From contig NZ_OMPS01000016.1 of the NCBI RefSeq assembly GCF_900313035.1, positions 99,308 through 163,307 on the forward strand: a DNA stretch of 64,000 nt, written 5' to 3'. The translations under genes were made by a program, and so were the position numbers. Each line of letters starts with the position of its first letter. Position 1 is the stretch's first letter. The notes beneath the pieces were generated by a model. The model was not told the DNA's origin. It ran no database searches and worked only from the letters and a program-made list of their open reading frames with translations. The DNA comes from Ruegeria sp. EL01. Lineage in GTDB: Bacteria > Pseudomonadota > Alphaproteobacteria > Rhodobacterales > Rhodobacteraceae. Below are positions 47,432 through 55,936 of the stretch, piece by piece.

Positions 47432-48580
47432 ATGAATGTTGAAACTCTGAAAATCGGCGTTGTTGGCGCCGGAATTGGTGGTCTGGCGGCTGCGATTGCG
47501 CTGCGCAAAAAAGGTGCCAAGGTTGTTGTCCTGGAACAAGCGCAGGAAGTCGCCGAAGTTGGGGCCGGGCTGCAGATAAGTGCAAACGGTCTGAACGTTC
47601 TTAAGGCGCTGGGGGTTCTCGGGGACGGTCCCGACAGGGGTCAACGATCCTACGGAACGATCCTGCGTGACTACAAATCCGGGCGGTTTATCAGCCGGAT
47701 CGGAGAGCCCGCTGCCGGTCCGACATATTACTACCACCGTGCGGACTTGATTGACTTGCTGCTCAAATCCGCGGGTGAGGTCGGTGTTGAGGTTCGCCTT
47801 GGCAACAAAGTTCAGGAGATCCACGAACGCCCAGACATTGCCCAGGTACAGTTGGCAAATGGGGATGTCTTGTCAGTAGATGTCGTGGTTGCCGCAGATG
47901 GCGGGCGCAGTTCGATCCGTCCCATCCTGAACGGTGAGGAAATCCTTGGTTTCACCAATCAGGTGGCGTGGCGTGCGACGATCCCGTGGGATCGCGTGTC
48001 AAAACTGCCCAAAGCACATCTGACCATGGGGCCGGGGCGCCATGTGGTGACCTATCCGCTGCGCGATCAGAGCCTTCTCAATATTGTGGCCATCGAAGAG
48101 AGGTCGGACTGGCAGGATGAAGGTTGGCGCCTGAAAGGGGATCCGGACGACCTGCGCGCGCGGTTTTCGGATTTTGGCGGCAAAGTGAACGAAATACTGC
48201 AGGAGGTTCATGACACCTATCTCTGGGCTTTGTTCCTGCGGCCAGTTGCGCGAAAATGGCAGAACGGGCGCATTGCATTGCTAGGGGACGCGGCGCATCC
48301 GACGCTGCCCTTCATGGCTCAGGGTGCATGTCTCGCGCTTGAGGATGCGTGGATGCTGGCACGGTCCTTCGATGGCAACAGCGTCGCTGATGCGCTGAGC
48401 GCCTATGAGGCCGCGCGCACAGCGCGGGCTCGAAAGGTGGTCGACGCCGCATCAGCCAATGCGCGAAACTTTCACTTGCGTGGACCGGCGCGCATTGCGG
48501 CCCAAGTGGCGCTGACCGCTTTCGGGGGGCGATTGGGTCGGCGATACGACTGGATCTATAACTATGACGCGACCGCCTGA
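47432..48580 (+). CDS. FAD-dependent aromatic-type monooxygenase
   Basis: A 382-residue class A flavoprotein monooxygenase. Seen: KIGVVGAGIGGLAAAIALRKKGAKVVVLEQA (FAD-binding GxGxxG), LSVDVVVAADGGRSSIRP (DG motif for FAD and NADPH) and GRIALLGDAAHPTLPFMAQGACLALEDAWMLA (GD motif). Closest by appearance to salicylate 1-hydroxylase-like enzymes, but such homologues act on many phenolic compounds. No aromatic catabolic genes are nearby. Single gene, convergent with xth; stops are 4 bases apart. Confidence 0.9.
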   Translation: MNVETLKIGVVGAGIGGLAAAIALRKKGAKVVVLEQAQEVAEVGAGLQISANGLNVLKALGVLGDGPDRGQRSYGTILRDYKSGRFISRIGEPAAGPTYYYHRADLIDLLLKSAGEVGVEVRLGNKVQEIHERPDIAQVQLANGDVLSVDVVVAADGGRSSIRPILNGEEILGFTNQVAWRATIPWDRVSKLPKAHLTMGPGRHVVTYPLRDQSLLNIVAIEERSDWQDEGWRLKGDPDDLRARFSDFGGKVNEILQEVHDTYLWALFLRPVARKWQNGRIALLGDAAHPTLPFMAQGACLALEDAWMLARSFDGNSVADALSAYEAARTARARKVVDAASANARNFHLRGPARIAAQVALTAFGGRLGRRYDWIYNYDATA

Positions 48581-48584
48581 GCGA

Positions 48585-49364
48585 TCACAGATCAAGATCG
48601 ATCCAGACAGGAACATGATCTGACGGTTTCTCGTGCCCGCGAATCTCTGCATCGATCCGACAATCGCGCATCAGGTCCGCAGCCTGCGGGGTCAGCAGGA
48701 AATGATCGATGCGAATACCGTCATTCTTGTTCCACGCACCCGCCTGATAGTCCCAGAAAGAGTAATGACCGGGTCCCTTTGTGTGCGCCCGGAAGGCTTC
48801 GGTGAACCCTAGGTTCAAAATCTTGCGAAACGCCGCGCGACTTTCAGGTCGGAACAAAGCATCCTCGCGCCAGGCATCCGGGCGTTTGGCGTCTTCGGCT
48901 TGCGGAATGATATTGTAATCGCCAGCCATCAAAGCGGCATCTTCGCTGGCCAGCAAGTCGCGCGCCCGGTCGTACAAACGCTCCATCCACGCCAGCTTAT
49001 AATCGTATTTAGGCCCGGGCACAGGGTTGCCATTGGGCAGGTACAACCCACAAATCCGCAACGCTTGCTTGCCAACCACCGTTGCTTCGATCCAGCGGGC
49101 CTGTTCATCCTCGCTATCACCGGGCAGGCCGCGCGTTACATCCTCCAGCGGAAGTTTCGACAGGATCGCCACGCCGTTAAAGCTTTTCTGCCCATGGGTT
49201 TCGACGTTATACCCGCGCTCTTCGAACAGTTCGCGGGGGAAGTTTTCGTCAACCGACTTGATTTCCTGAAGCAAAACAACATCCGGCTGCGCATCGTCCA
49301 ACCAACGGGGCAAAGCTTCGGCCCGCGCCTTGATGCCATTGATGTTAAATGTGGCGATTTTCAT
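48585..49364 (-). CDS. xth: exodeoxyribonuclease III
   Basis: A 259-residue AP endonuclease/3'-exonuclease for base-excision repair. Seen: MKIATFNINGIKARAEALPRWLDDAQPDVVLLQEIKS (metal Asn and Glu), GDYNIIPQAEDAKRPDAW (catalytic Asp/Asn), SFWDYQAGAWNKNDGIRIDHFLLT and the closing EKPSDHVPVWIDLDL with the catalytic Asp-His. Full length. Starts at ATG 49364. Confidence 0.95.
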   Translation of the reverse strand: MKIATFNINGIKARAEALPRWLDDAQPDVVLLQEIKSVDENFPRELFEERGYNVETHGQKSFNGVAILSKLPLEDVTRGLPGDSEDEQARWIEATVVGKQALRICGLYLPNGNPVPGPKYDYKLAWMERLYDRARDLLASEDAALMAGDYNIIPQAEDAKRPDAWREDALFRPESRAAFRKILNLGFTEAFRAHTKGPGHYSFWDYQAGAWNKNDGIRIDHFLLTPQAADLMRDCRIDAEIRGHEKPSDHVPVWIDLDL

Positions 49365-49456
49365 GCGCGATCCTCCGAAGCACTATGGCAACCTATCGCC
49401 CAGATTAGAACCAACGGCAAGTTGGTCAGCGTTGGTGCGAGGTTCTGCCTCGCGCT

Positions 49457-49481
49457 CCGGGATATTTTTGGCCAGATGAAG
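49457..49481 (+). repeat. dispersed 25-bp intergenic repeat, copy 3
   Basis: CCGGGATATTTTTGGCCAGA plus TGAAG. Immediately to the left is a hairpin GCGAGG TTCTG CCTCGC (49437-49453). Same orientation as copy 1. Confidence 0.87.
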
Positions 49482-49668
49482 AACGCATTCTTAACCGACT
49501 TGTCCGATCACGGATAAGCGATACAGGCGGGGACGTCGATGACCGCGCCGAGTGAAGCTCTCCGGTTGTAAAACGCCAGAGATGTTTGACTTTTCCGTCA
49601 CAACATTGATCCAACAGGATCCCGGTCGAACTCTCCAATCTCCAGCATCAAACGTCAGATATTTTCGG

Positions 49669-49690
49669 CACCGCACCGCACCGCACCGCG
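49669..49690. repeat. five-base microsatellite (CCGCA)n
   Basis: Three exact CCGCA units (49671-49685) followed by CCGCG and preceded by CA; a short simple repeat in non-coding DNA. Confidence 0.8.
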
Positions 49691-49783
49691 CTGCACAGCC
49701 GCAAGGCCGCTTTGAGCTCGCTTTGATCAATGCTGCAAGCTGCACTAATGGCGTCTCTTGAGTTCCGTGGAGCATAGGTCAAG

Positions 49784-50428
49784 CTAGTTTTGTGGCTCCA
49801 GTCCTAGTACACTGCGCAACTGATTACGCGTGTAATCTGTGAAATGGAACGCGCGCCATCCGCAACGAACCGCAGCTGGGACGTTCTTTGGGCAGTCATC
49901 GAGTAGAAGCATCTGTTTTGGTTCAGCTTCAAGCGTATCCGTCACATGTTTGAAAAACGCCGGGTCCGGCTTGCGAACGCCCATTCGACCGGATGCGAAC
50001 ACATGCTCAACACGGTTTCCAAAACCCATCTCGCGCTCAATGAATGCCGCCCGGCGAGCCTCGTTATTGGTTACGATGATTTGACGAACGCCGCGGCTGC
50101 TCAGTGTATCCATCGCCATCGTAACGTCCGCGTCCGGTAGAGCATCATTCTTAAACCAATATGAAAGAAGCGCGTCAGCGCCTTTGGTATAGTTGACGGA
50201 GCGGGCCCAATCTTCGATGCGGTCGCGCAAATCCACCTTGCCTGTGATGACTTCGTCAAAACCCTTGCGGAAGATTATTTCTGTGAAGTCATTAAGCGAA
50301 TGACCAATATCGATCTCGAACGTATCTGCCCAAATAAACCTGCCGTTCACAATGTTGCGGTTTATCACGCCGTCGAAATCCCAGGCGACAATGGTACCGG
50401 GATCATATGTACCACTAGGTTGAATCAT
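49784..50428 (-). CDS. HAD-like hydrolase
   Basis: A 214-residue haloacid-dehalogenase-fold protein. Seen: IVAWDFDGVINRNI (motif I, nucleophile DFDGV), RQIIVTNNEARRAAFIERE (motif II Thr), ASGRMGVRKPDPAFFKHV (motif III Lys) and QMLLLDDCPKNVPAAVRCGWRAFHF (motif IV Asp pair). All catalytic motifs are present, so it is likely an active phosphatase of the phosphoglycolate-phosphatase-like group; substrate unknown. It is the first gene of the accessory region and overlaps nothing. Confidence 0.87.
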   Translation of the reverse strand: MIQPSGTYDPGTIVAWDFDGVINRNIVNGRFIWADTFEIDIGHSLNDFTEIIFRKGFDEVITGKVDLRDRIEDWARSVNYTKGADALLSYWFKNDALPDADVTMAMDTLSSRGVRQIIVTNNEARRAAFIEREMGFGNRVEHVFASGRMGVRKPDPAFFKHVTDTLEAEPKQMLLLDDCPKNVPAAVRCGWRAFHFTDYTRNQLRSVLGLEPQN

Positions 50429-50779
50429 ACTATGAGGCTAAGCGACTGTTGCAACGAATACCAGCGAGAGCACGAGGCGCAGAAGCGGATTTTTGCTCGG
50501 CAGCAGTGAACTGCAGCTTTGTCCGCAGTCTGTGAGTTCGCCGATCCAGGGGTCGTGCAATTGCAGCGAACGTCTCCTTTGGCGGGCCGCATCGCAGCAT
50601 CCCGAGCAGCGGGGCAATGTCTGGGATAGGCCGAACCGCATGTAGGGCAAAGGTAGCGAAAACAGAGGGATGTAGTCCTTGTGGTTACATTCTCTAAATC
50701 AACTACCAATTCGCGCCCGCGCAATTCCAATAGAGCCTCATCAGACTGCAGCCACTTTGCACAACGTTCACCAACCACA
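50429..50779. other. 351-base non-coding region after the decarboxylase fragment
   Basis: The minus strand has a frame through here that does not continue the decarboxylase sequence and looks random (cysteine- and arginine-rich). I read it as unrelated or decayed DNA that replaced the rest of the decarboxylase gene. Confidence 0.5.
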
Positions 50780-51346
50780 TCAATGTGAAGTCGTGGGCTG
50801 CCCACCGAACTCGCCAATCCCGTTGTCACTGTAGTCGCGGCATTTCGCTTGAAGGGTGCAAAGAACAGCAGCCGAGTTGGCCTCCGCTCCACCACTGGTA
50901 AAGTGGCCGCCTGACCCCTGTGGAAGCCCTGCGCGGCGGGCCAGCTCATTGATAACATGTTGCTCAATCTCCACGGCCGCTGGAGCGTGGGAATATACAC
51001 AGATCTGCGGGTTGAACGCCGAAGCAATCCGGTCAGCGCATTCCGACGCGAAACTTGGCGCAGGATTGAATAGCCCAAGATAGCCGGGATGCGTCATCTG
51101 AACGCTACCCTTGTCGAGAGCGTCCATCACCCAATCCATCAAAGGTTCCAAGTCTTCGACCTCGTCGAACTGCTTTGCCTGGAGTTCGGCCACCCATTCA
51201 GGAGACGGTTCTTCAGCGTTGGCCTTGCGACTTGAAAATTGTCGACGAACATTGCCCAGCCGTGCTGTCAGTGCGTTCTCGGCGGCATCCAATTCATCGA
51301 AACTCGGAAACAGGGCAACGCGTCCACGCATCTCATTCTCCTTCAT
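50780..51346 (-). pseudogene. N-terminal fragment of a group II PLP-dependent decarboxylase
   Basis: 188 residues matching the start of an aromatic-L-amino-acid/diaminobutyrate-type decarboxylase (full length about 470-500). Seen: MTHPGYLGLFNPAPSFASECADRIASAFNPQ, the substrate-entry region, and GSGGHFTSGGAEANSAAVLCTLQAK, the PLP phosphate site. The frame ends soon after this, before the region of the catalytic histidine and PLP lysine, and no frame downstream resumes the family sequence. It is therefore inactive as it stands. Start may be ATG at 51346 or 51331 (MRGRVALFPS). Confidence 0.8.
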
Positions 51347-51621
51347 GAGCGGTCTGGGAGTTAACTACACCAACGTGCTGACGTTTCGACCCGAAACATG
51401 CTCTTTACAAGCTGACCTGAGTGATTGACGTCCCCAAAGTCAAACGGCAGCTTTATATGACTGATCTTTGGCGAAATCGGATTTCTCAGCACCATCTCCG
51501 CTGAGCGGTCGTTCAACGCATAGATGCCCAGCGGAAATCGACAGATGACAGCTTAGAGTTCAAAGTGACGTGGATTGCGGCATGCGCATAAGGTGCGCAC
51601 GACAAAAGTGGGGATCATCTT

Positions 51622-52371
51622 GTGACCGAAGTAGAGCAAACACCTAAATCTGATAATACAGACGACATCCGTGGCGTGCGCCCAGTGATCCTTTTGATTG
51701 CTGGTTTTGGTGACGACGCTAGTATGTTCGCAGGCCTGTCCCGCACTCATCTCGCAGACACTTATCTTTTGTTGCCGCTTGATCTTCCGGGTTTTGGCGC
51801 GCCGCCGCTAGAAGTAGATACCACGTTGGATGCTCTGGCGAAGTTTGTGGTTAAGGAAGCAAAAGAAGCCGGAGCAGAGATTATTGTGGCTCATTCGGTA
51901 GCTTCCGTAATCGCATCTATCGCCGCTAAACAACCGGAATGCCCACTAACAACCATCATATCACTTGAGGGCAATATTACCGCTGAAGACGCGTACTTCT
52001 CGGGGACCGCCGCGGATTACGACAGTCCTGACGCTTTCAGAACGGCGTTTCTGGCGCGTCTTGATGAGATGGCGGCAAAAGAGCCCATCATAACTCGTTA
52101 TCGAGAAGTGGCGTCACAAGCCGATCCCCAGGCGCTTTGGCAACTTGGCACTGATGCACGCCTTTTCTCGGCCACTCATATGCCCGGCGAGATTTTGGCC
52201 GAAACTGTCCATGTAACATATTTCTACAATCCGGAGAATTGCCCGGAGACCACACTTCGTTGGCTGGATGAGCATCCTATGGATCGAATGGTTCTGGATG
52301 ACGCCACTCATTGGGCGAGTGTTGATCAACCTGAAACCCTCGCTGACAAGATTGCCGAAGTGTTGAGGTGA
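51622..52371 (+). CDS. alpha/beta hydrolase
   Basis: A 249-residue alpha/beta-hydrolase. Seen: PVILLIAGFGDDASMFAGL (oxyanion region), LLPLDLPGFGAPPLE, AEIIVAHSVASVIASIAAK with the nucleophile elbow Ser (AHSVA in place of GxSxG), an acid after strand 6-7 and DDATHWASVDQPETLA with the catalytic His. Start is GTG at 51622 with GGGGA upstream. Between it and the pdc gene (299 bases) I see nothing. Composition is more A+T-rich than the core genes, consistent with acquisition. Substrate unknown. Confidence 0.83.
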   Translation: MTEVEQTPKSDNTDDIRGVRPVILLIAGFGDDASMFAGLSRTHLADTYLLLPLDLPGFGAPPLEVDTTLDALAKFVVKEAKEAGAEIIVAHSVASVIASIAAKQPECPLTTIISLEGNITAEDAYFSGTAADYDSPDAFRTAFLARLDEMAAKEPIITRYREVASQADPQALWQLGTDARLFSATHMPGEILAETVHVTYFYNPENCPETTLRWLDEHPMDRMVLDDATHWASVDQPETLADKIAEVLR

Positions 52372-52670
52372 GGCGCTCAGATACCGCCATTCATTGAGCT
52401 CTAACTGACGGCAAACTTGTCCACGCTGAAGTCGTCAAGAACACATATTGCTGCACTATGAACCAATGTCCGGTTACGGGAAGCTGGCTGATGGAATTCG
52501 AGCAGAGTTTAATGCCGGCAAAGGGCCGTGCCTGCCGAGGGCAGCGCAACCAGTCATCAAATATGCTGCGACTTCGACAGGTCGAATGACGGCAATGGGC
52601 TGCCCATGTCACTCTCAGGGATCACGGGATGATTGACCCTTTGGAGCGTTAGAGTTCGGATTGAATCTCA

Positions 52671-54362
52671 CTAACGACACCGGTTTGCCCGACCGTTGTT
52701 TCGTGCGACCTGGTTTCCCCAACGCAACAGGTTTACATTGCAATCATCGCGGTCAATCACCACTTCGATAAAGCAAAGCCCATCGCGGCTATGTGCTTCT
52801 TTGATTGCAGTGTCCAACTCACCTTCTGTTGTTGCCTTGCAGCCCCATGCCTTGCCGTCGCCAGCACTGAATACATCGACCAGGCCAGCATAATTCCAGT
52901 TCTTGATGGTGTTATATGGACCGTCGTGGATCTCTACTTCGATCGTATAGCCACCATTGTTGATCAAAAATATGATCGGATCTGCATTGTATCGGATCAT
53001 TGTCGAGATTTCTTGCGCGGTTAACTGGAATGATCCGTCGCCGATACACGAGACCAGCCTGCGACCCCTTTGGCCAAGCGCATACCCAAGCGTCGCTCCT
53101 ACTGACCACCCGATTGAGCCGTATTGCATCTGGATTTCGAAACGCGCCCCTTCAGGCAGATCTATGTCGATGCCGTTGAACCAAGAGTCTCCTGTCTCAA
53201 CAAGCAAGGTGCTATCACCATCAAGCATATTCTGAATGCGCGCAAACAACTGGCGCACTGCAATGGGTGTTTCGGCCGCGCCAGGTTGAGGTAAATGCCT
53301 GGGAGTTACCACTCGCTGAAAAGCTGCAATTGCTCCATTATTTGGAGTTAGATTGTCGGCCAAAGCGTCTAGAAACTCGCTCATACGAATATTGCTGAAA
53401 TGTGTCTCTCCGAGTTGAACTGAGTTTGGGTCGATCATTACTGCTTTACCGGCGTCAAATCCCAGCTGATGGCCAGTCGTGGTGTAGTCAGTGAATACTG
53501 GCCCCACAAACAGCAGCGCATCCGCGGCATCAACGATCTCACCGCAGCCAGGTGTGCTGACAGGGCCCCAATAAATCCCCATGAAATTATCATTTGCTTC
53601 CGACAAGAAACTCTTGGCGTTCGGCATCGATGCTTGGGCGTAATCACTCGCAGTCGCGAGACGACGCAATGAGTTTTCTGCCTGAGCAGCGCGCACCTTG
53701 CTGCCGGCAACAAGAACCGGACGGTCCGCGGCATTCAAAAACTCAGACACTTCTTTGACGGCCGCCGCTAAGGAATTCGGGTCACTGGTCACCTGCCTCG
53801 CAAAACTGCGGGGTACGGGGGCCGATGTTTGTGCACCTGCGATGTTTGATGCGATCTCAATATACACCGGCTTTCGGCGCAACATTGCCGTGTCGATTGC
53901 CCGATCAATTGCCGCCGGAGCTAAAGAGGGGTGGTGTATTATTACCGCTTCTGCGGTGACACGGGAAAACACCTCACGCTGATAGCCGTAGTCAACTTCG
54001 CCCAATGTATGATGCAGATATTCCCATTCAGCCTCGGAATTCGTGTTGGGGCCACCTGATATGGCGATCATCGGAATGTCTTCCGCATAAGCGCCCGCAA
54101 CCGCATTTAGCAGACTCAAACCACCTACAGAAAAAGTTACGACCGCTGCCGAAGGTCCTCCGGTCGCACGAGCATAACCATCCGCAGCATAACCCGCGTT
54201 GAGTTCGTTGCAGCAGCTGATCATTTGCAGATCAGGGTTGCTCAATAACTTATCAAGTAGAACCAAGTTGTAGTCGCCCGGCACGACGAAATAGTCCGAA
54301 ATTCCAGCCTCTTGCAACCGCTTAGCCAAATATGACCCCACTGTCCAACGTTCTGACGTCAT
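52671..54362 (-). CDS. pdc: pyruvate decarboxylase (Zymomonas/plant-type)
   Basis: A 563-residue ThDP enzyme that converts pyruvate to acetaldehyde and CO2. Seen: SYLAKRLQEAGISDYFVVPGDYNLVLLDKLL (D30), SCCNELNAGYAADGYARA (catalytic E53), YLHHTLGEVDYGYQ (H117, H118), ETGDSWFNGIDIDLP, SCIGDGSFQLTAQEISTMIRYNADPIIFLINN (ThDP/Mg motif) and GYTIEVEIHDGPYNTIKNWNYAGL, which match Zymomonas Pdc closely. Indolepyruvate decarboxylase shares part of this, so that activity is not excluded. ATG at 54362 with GGAG upstream is the start; a TTG at 54401 is possible. True pdc is rare in bacteria, and the flanking IS and gene fragments suggest transfer. Confidence 0.9.
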   Translation of the reverse strand: MTSERWTVGSYLAKRLQEAGISDYFVVPGDYNLVLLDKLLSNPDLQMISCCNELNAGYAADGYARATGGPSAAVVTFSVGGLSLLNAVAGAYAEDIPMIAISGGPNTNSEAEWEYLHHTLGEVDYGYQREVFSRVTAEAVIIHHPSLAPAAIDRAIDTAMLRRKPVYIEIASNIAGAQTSAPVPRSFARQVTSDPNSLAAAVKEVSEFLNAADRPVLVAGSKVRAAQAENSLRRLATASDYAQASMPNAKSFLSEANDNFMGIYWGPVSTPGCGEIVDAADALLFVGPVFTDYTTTGHQLGFDAGKAVMIDPNSVQLGETHFSNIRMSEFLDALADNLTPNNGAIAAFQRVVTPRHLPQPGAAETPIAVRQLFARIQNMLDGDSTLLVETGDSWFNGIDIDLPEGARFEIQMQYGSIGWSVGATLGYALGQRGRRLVSCIGDGSFQLTAQEISTMIRYNADPIIFLINNGGYTIEVEIHDGPYNTIKNWNYAGLVDVFSAGDGKAWGCKATTEGELDTAIKEAHSRDGLCFIEVVIDRDDCNVNLLRWGNQVARNNGRANRCR

Positions 54363-54520
54363 GTCGCGCGCTCCACTATGAATGCTAAAAATGTCTTTCA
54401 ACTAGCCTAGGCGCGAAACCCGGATTCGCGCAACAGCGGTACCTTGCGAAGCACTAGGGTCAGGATGCATTGATTTTTGCTGCGCTGCGTGATTCACGGT
54501 TCCCAAAACGGAGCGGTGAC

Positions 54521-55318
54521 ATGAGAGACCTTTTTTGGCTAACCGACGAGCAGATGGCGAAGCTCGTCTCCTTCTTCCCGAAGTCGCACGGCAAGCCTCG
54601 GGTTGATGACAAACGGGTGTTGAGCGGGATTGTCTTCATCAATCGCAATGGGTTGCGCTGGCGAGACGCCCCTAGCGACTACGGGCCCCATAAGACGCTT
54701 TACAGCCGATGGAAGCGTTGGAGAGAGAAAGGCATCTTCGCGCGGATGATGGCCGGTCTCGCCGCCGGGCACGGCGAAAAGAAGACGGTCATGATCCCCT
54801 CTCATTGATTGCTTTGCAATCAACTGCCGGGCAGTGGACGCGACCTATCTAAAGGCACACCGCACCGCGACCAGTATGGTCGCGAAAAAGGGGGGCGTGG
54901 CCGCCTGATCGGCAGAACCAAGGGCGCCATGAACACCAAATTGCACGCCATCTGTGATAGCAAAGGGCGGCCTTTGAACCTCTTTGTCACCGCTGGCCAG
55001 GTTAGTGACTACATCGGTGCTCGGGCTCTGCTCAGCAGCATTCCAAACGTGGACTGGCTACTCGGTGATCGTGGCTATGACGCCGATTGGTTCCGAGAGG
55101 CGTTGAAAGACAAAGGGATACGCGCCTGCATCCCCGGCCGAAAGCAACGCAAGACGCCGGTAAAATACGACAAGCGCAGATACAAGCGGCGAAACCGCAT
55201 CGAGATCATGTTTGGCAGGCTCAAGGATTGGAGGCGCGTGGCAACACGCTACGACCGTTGTCCAAAGGTCTACCTATCAGCCATCGCACTCGCGGCTCTA
55301 GTCATTTACTGGTTATGA
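54521..55318 (+). pseudogene. IS5/IS427-type transposase, two frames, disrupted
   Basis: A DDE transposase split in two frames. Seen: first frame from ATG 54521, MRDLFWLTDEQMAKLVSFFPKSHGKPRVDDKRVLSGIVFINRNGLRWRD (N-terminal DNA binding and first Asp region), ending early at TGA 54806-54808 because of the 40-base insert. Downstream of the insert the native sequence resumes (GACGCGACCTATC = DATYL). At GAAAAAG (54884-54890) a -1 frameshift would enter the second frame, GRGRLIGRTKGAMNTKLHAI ... LLGDRGYDADWF ... RRYKRRNRIEIMFGRLKDWRRVATRYDRC (second Asp and final Glu). Without the insert this would be a normal frameshift-expressed transposase; with it the protein is broken. Confidence 0.87.
54797..54836. 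repeat. 40-bp double-hairpin insert inside the transposase gene
   Basis: Compared with the family sequence, VMI should be followed directly by DATYL, but 40 bases lie between ATC (to 54796) and GAC (54837). The insert contains two adjacent perfect inverted repeats: TTGATTGC-TTT-GCAATCAA (54805-54823) and ACTGCC-G-GGCAGT (54823-54835). It adds an in-frame stop. No target duplication is evident. It resembles a tiny palindromic mobile element or repair footprint. Confidence 0.75.
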
Positions 55319-55330
55319 ATCCTGACCCTA

Positions 55331-55936
55331 AGGCGCTACTGGGTTACGGTTCGCGGCAAACCCATCCAAATGTTTGACGTGATGGCTGCTTTCAAACACG
55401 CCGGTGAGATGCAGGACCTTGCCGCAGGTCACGGTGAGGGCTGTAATTTCGAGGACGAAGACCGATCTAGCCAGGCTCGACGTCACATTCACCAAGCCAT
55501 CATGTATGGCTTCCTGCGGTGCTTTGCGTCAACCTCAGTCGCTACGGTTATGCATTACGGTTTTGGACTGCACGCACCCTACGGGTTCTGGACCTTGCCT
55601 AAACTGTTCGGGATTTTTGGTGGTGTTTTGCTGACGGTGGGTTGCGGAGCCATGGCGTACCTCAAGCAAAAGTCCGACCGCGATCTCGGCGACCCCACAG
55701 CGTGGGGAGGTGATATCGGTTTTATCCTGCTGCTTGGGTTTGTCGGGCTTAGTGGGCTTGTTCTTTACATCCTCGGTTCAACGGCATTGATGCCTGCACT
55801 GCTTGCCATCCATCTGGGTTCGGTCCTGACATTTTTCCTTCTGACGCCCTATACAAAGATGGCTCATGGTTTCTATCGGCTTGCTGCCCTTATCAGGGAT
55901 GCACAACACAAAAGAGATTTGCTGGCGGTCTGCTAA
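55331..55936 (+). pseudogene. tcuB: C-terminal fragment of TcuB (tricarballylate/citrate utilisation membrane protein)
   Basis: About 200 residues from the IS edge to the stop, open in frame from 55331 (a methionine occurs at 55370). Seen: GHGEGCNFEDEDRSSQARRHIHQAIMYGFLRCFASTSVATVMHYGFG followed by four membrane helices (LFGIFGGVLLTVGCGAMAYL, DIGFILLLGFVGLSGLVLYIL, LMPALLAIHLGSVLTFFLL). This is the haem-binding membrane part of TcuB, which passes electrons from the TcuA flavoprotein. The N-terminal 4Fe-4S domains are missing, and no tcuA or tcuC is nearby. The loss coincides with the IS right end. Confidence 0.8.

Larger units (their letters stand above)
49365..49783. other. 419-base region without a gene; left edge of the accessory segment
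   Basis: It holds dispersed repeat copy 3, a small 5-bp microsatellite near 49670 and, at about 49690-49750, a patch resembling sequence near 56310-56370. No open frame in it shows conserved features. Confidence 0.6.
54457..55328 (+). mobile_element. IS5-family (IS427-like) insertion sequence, interrupted copy
   Basis: Terminal inverted repeats begin GGGTCAGGATGCAT on the left and GGGTCAGGATTCAT read inward from the right, with TA duplicated at 54455-54456 and 55329-55330. The element is 872 bases, or 832 without the 40-base insert at 54797-54836. It encodes a two-frame transposase. It lies between pdc and a truncated tcuB, and probably mediated a deletion there. Confidence 0.88.

Noticed and set aside
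55370..55936. Complete small membrane protein starting at ATG 55370
   Set aside because: The sequence matches the C-terminal part of TcuB and the frame runs unbroken back to the IS edge, so it is a remnant rather than a full gene.
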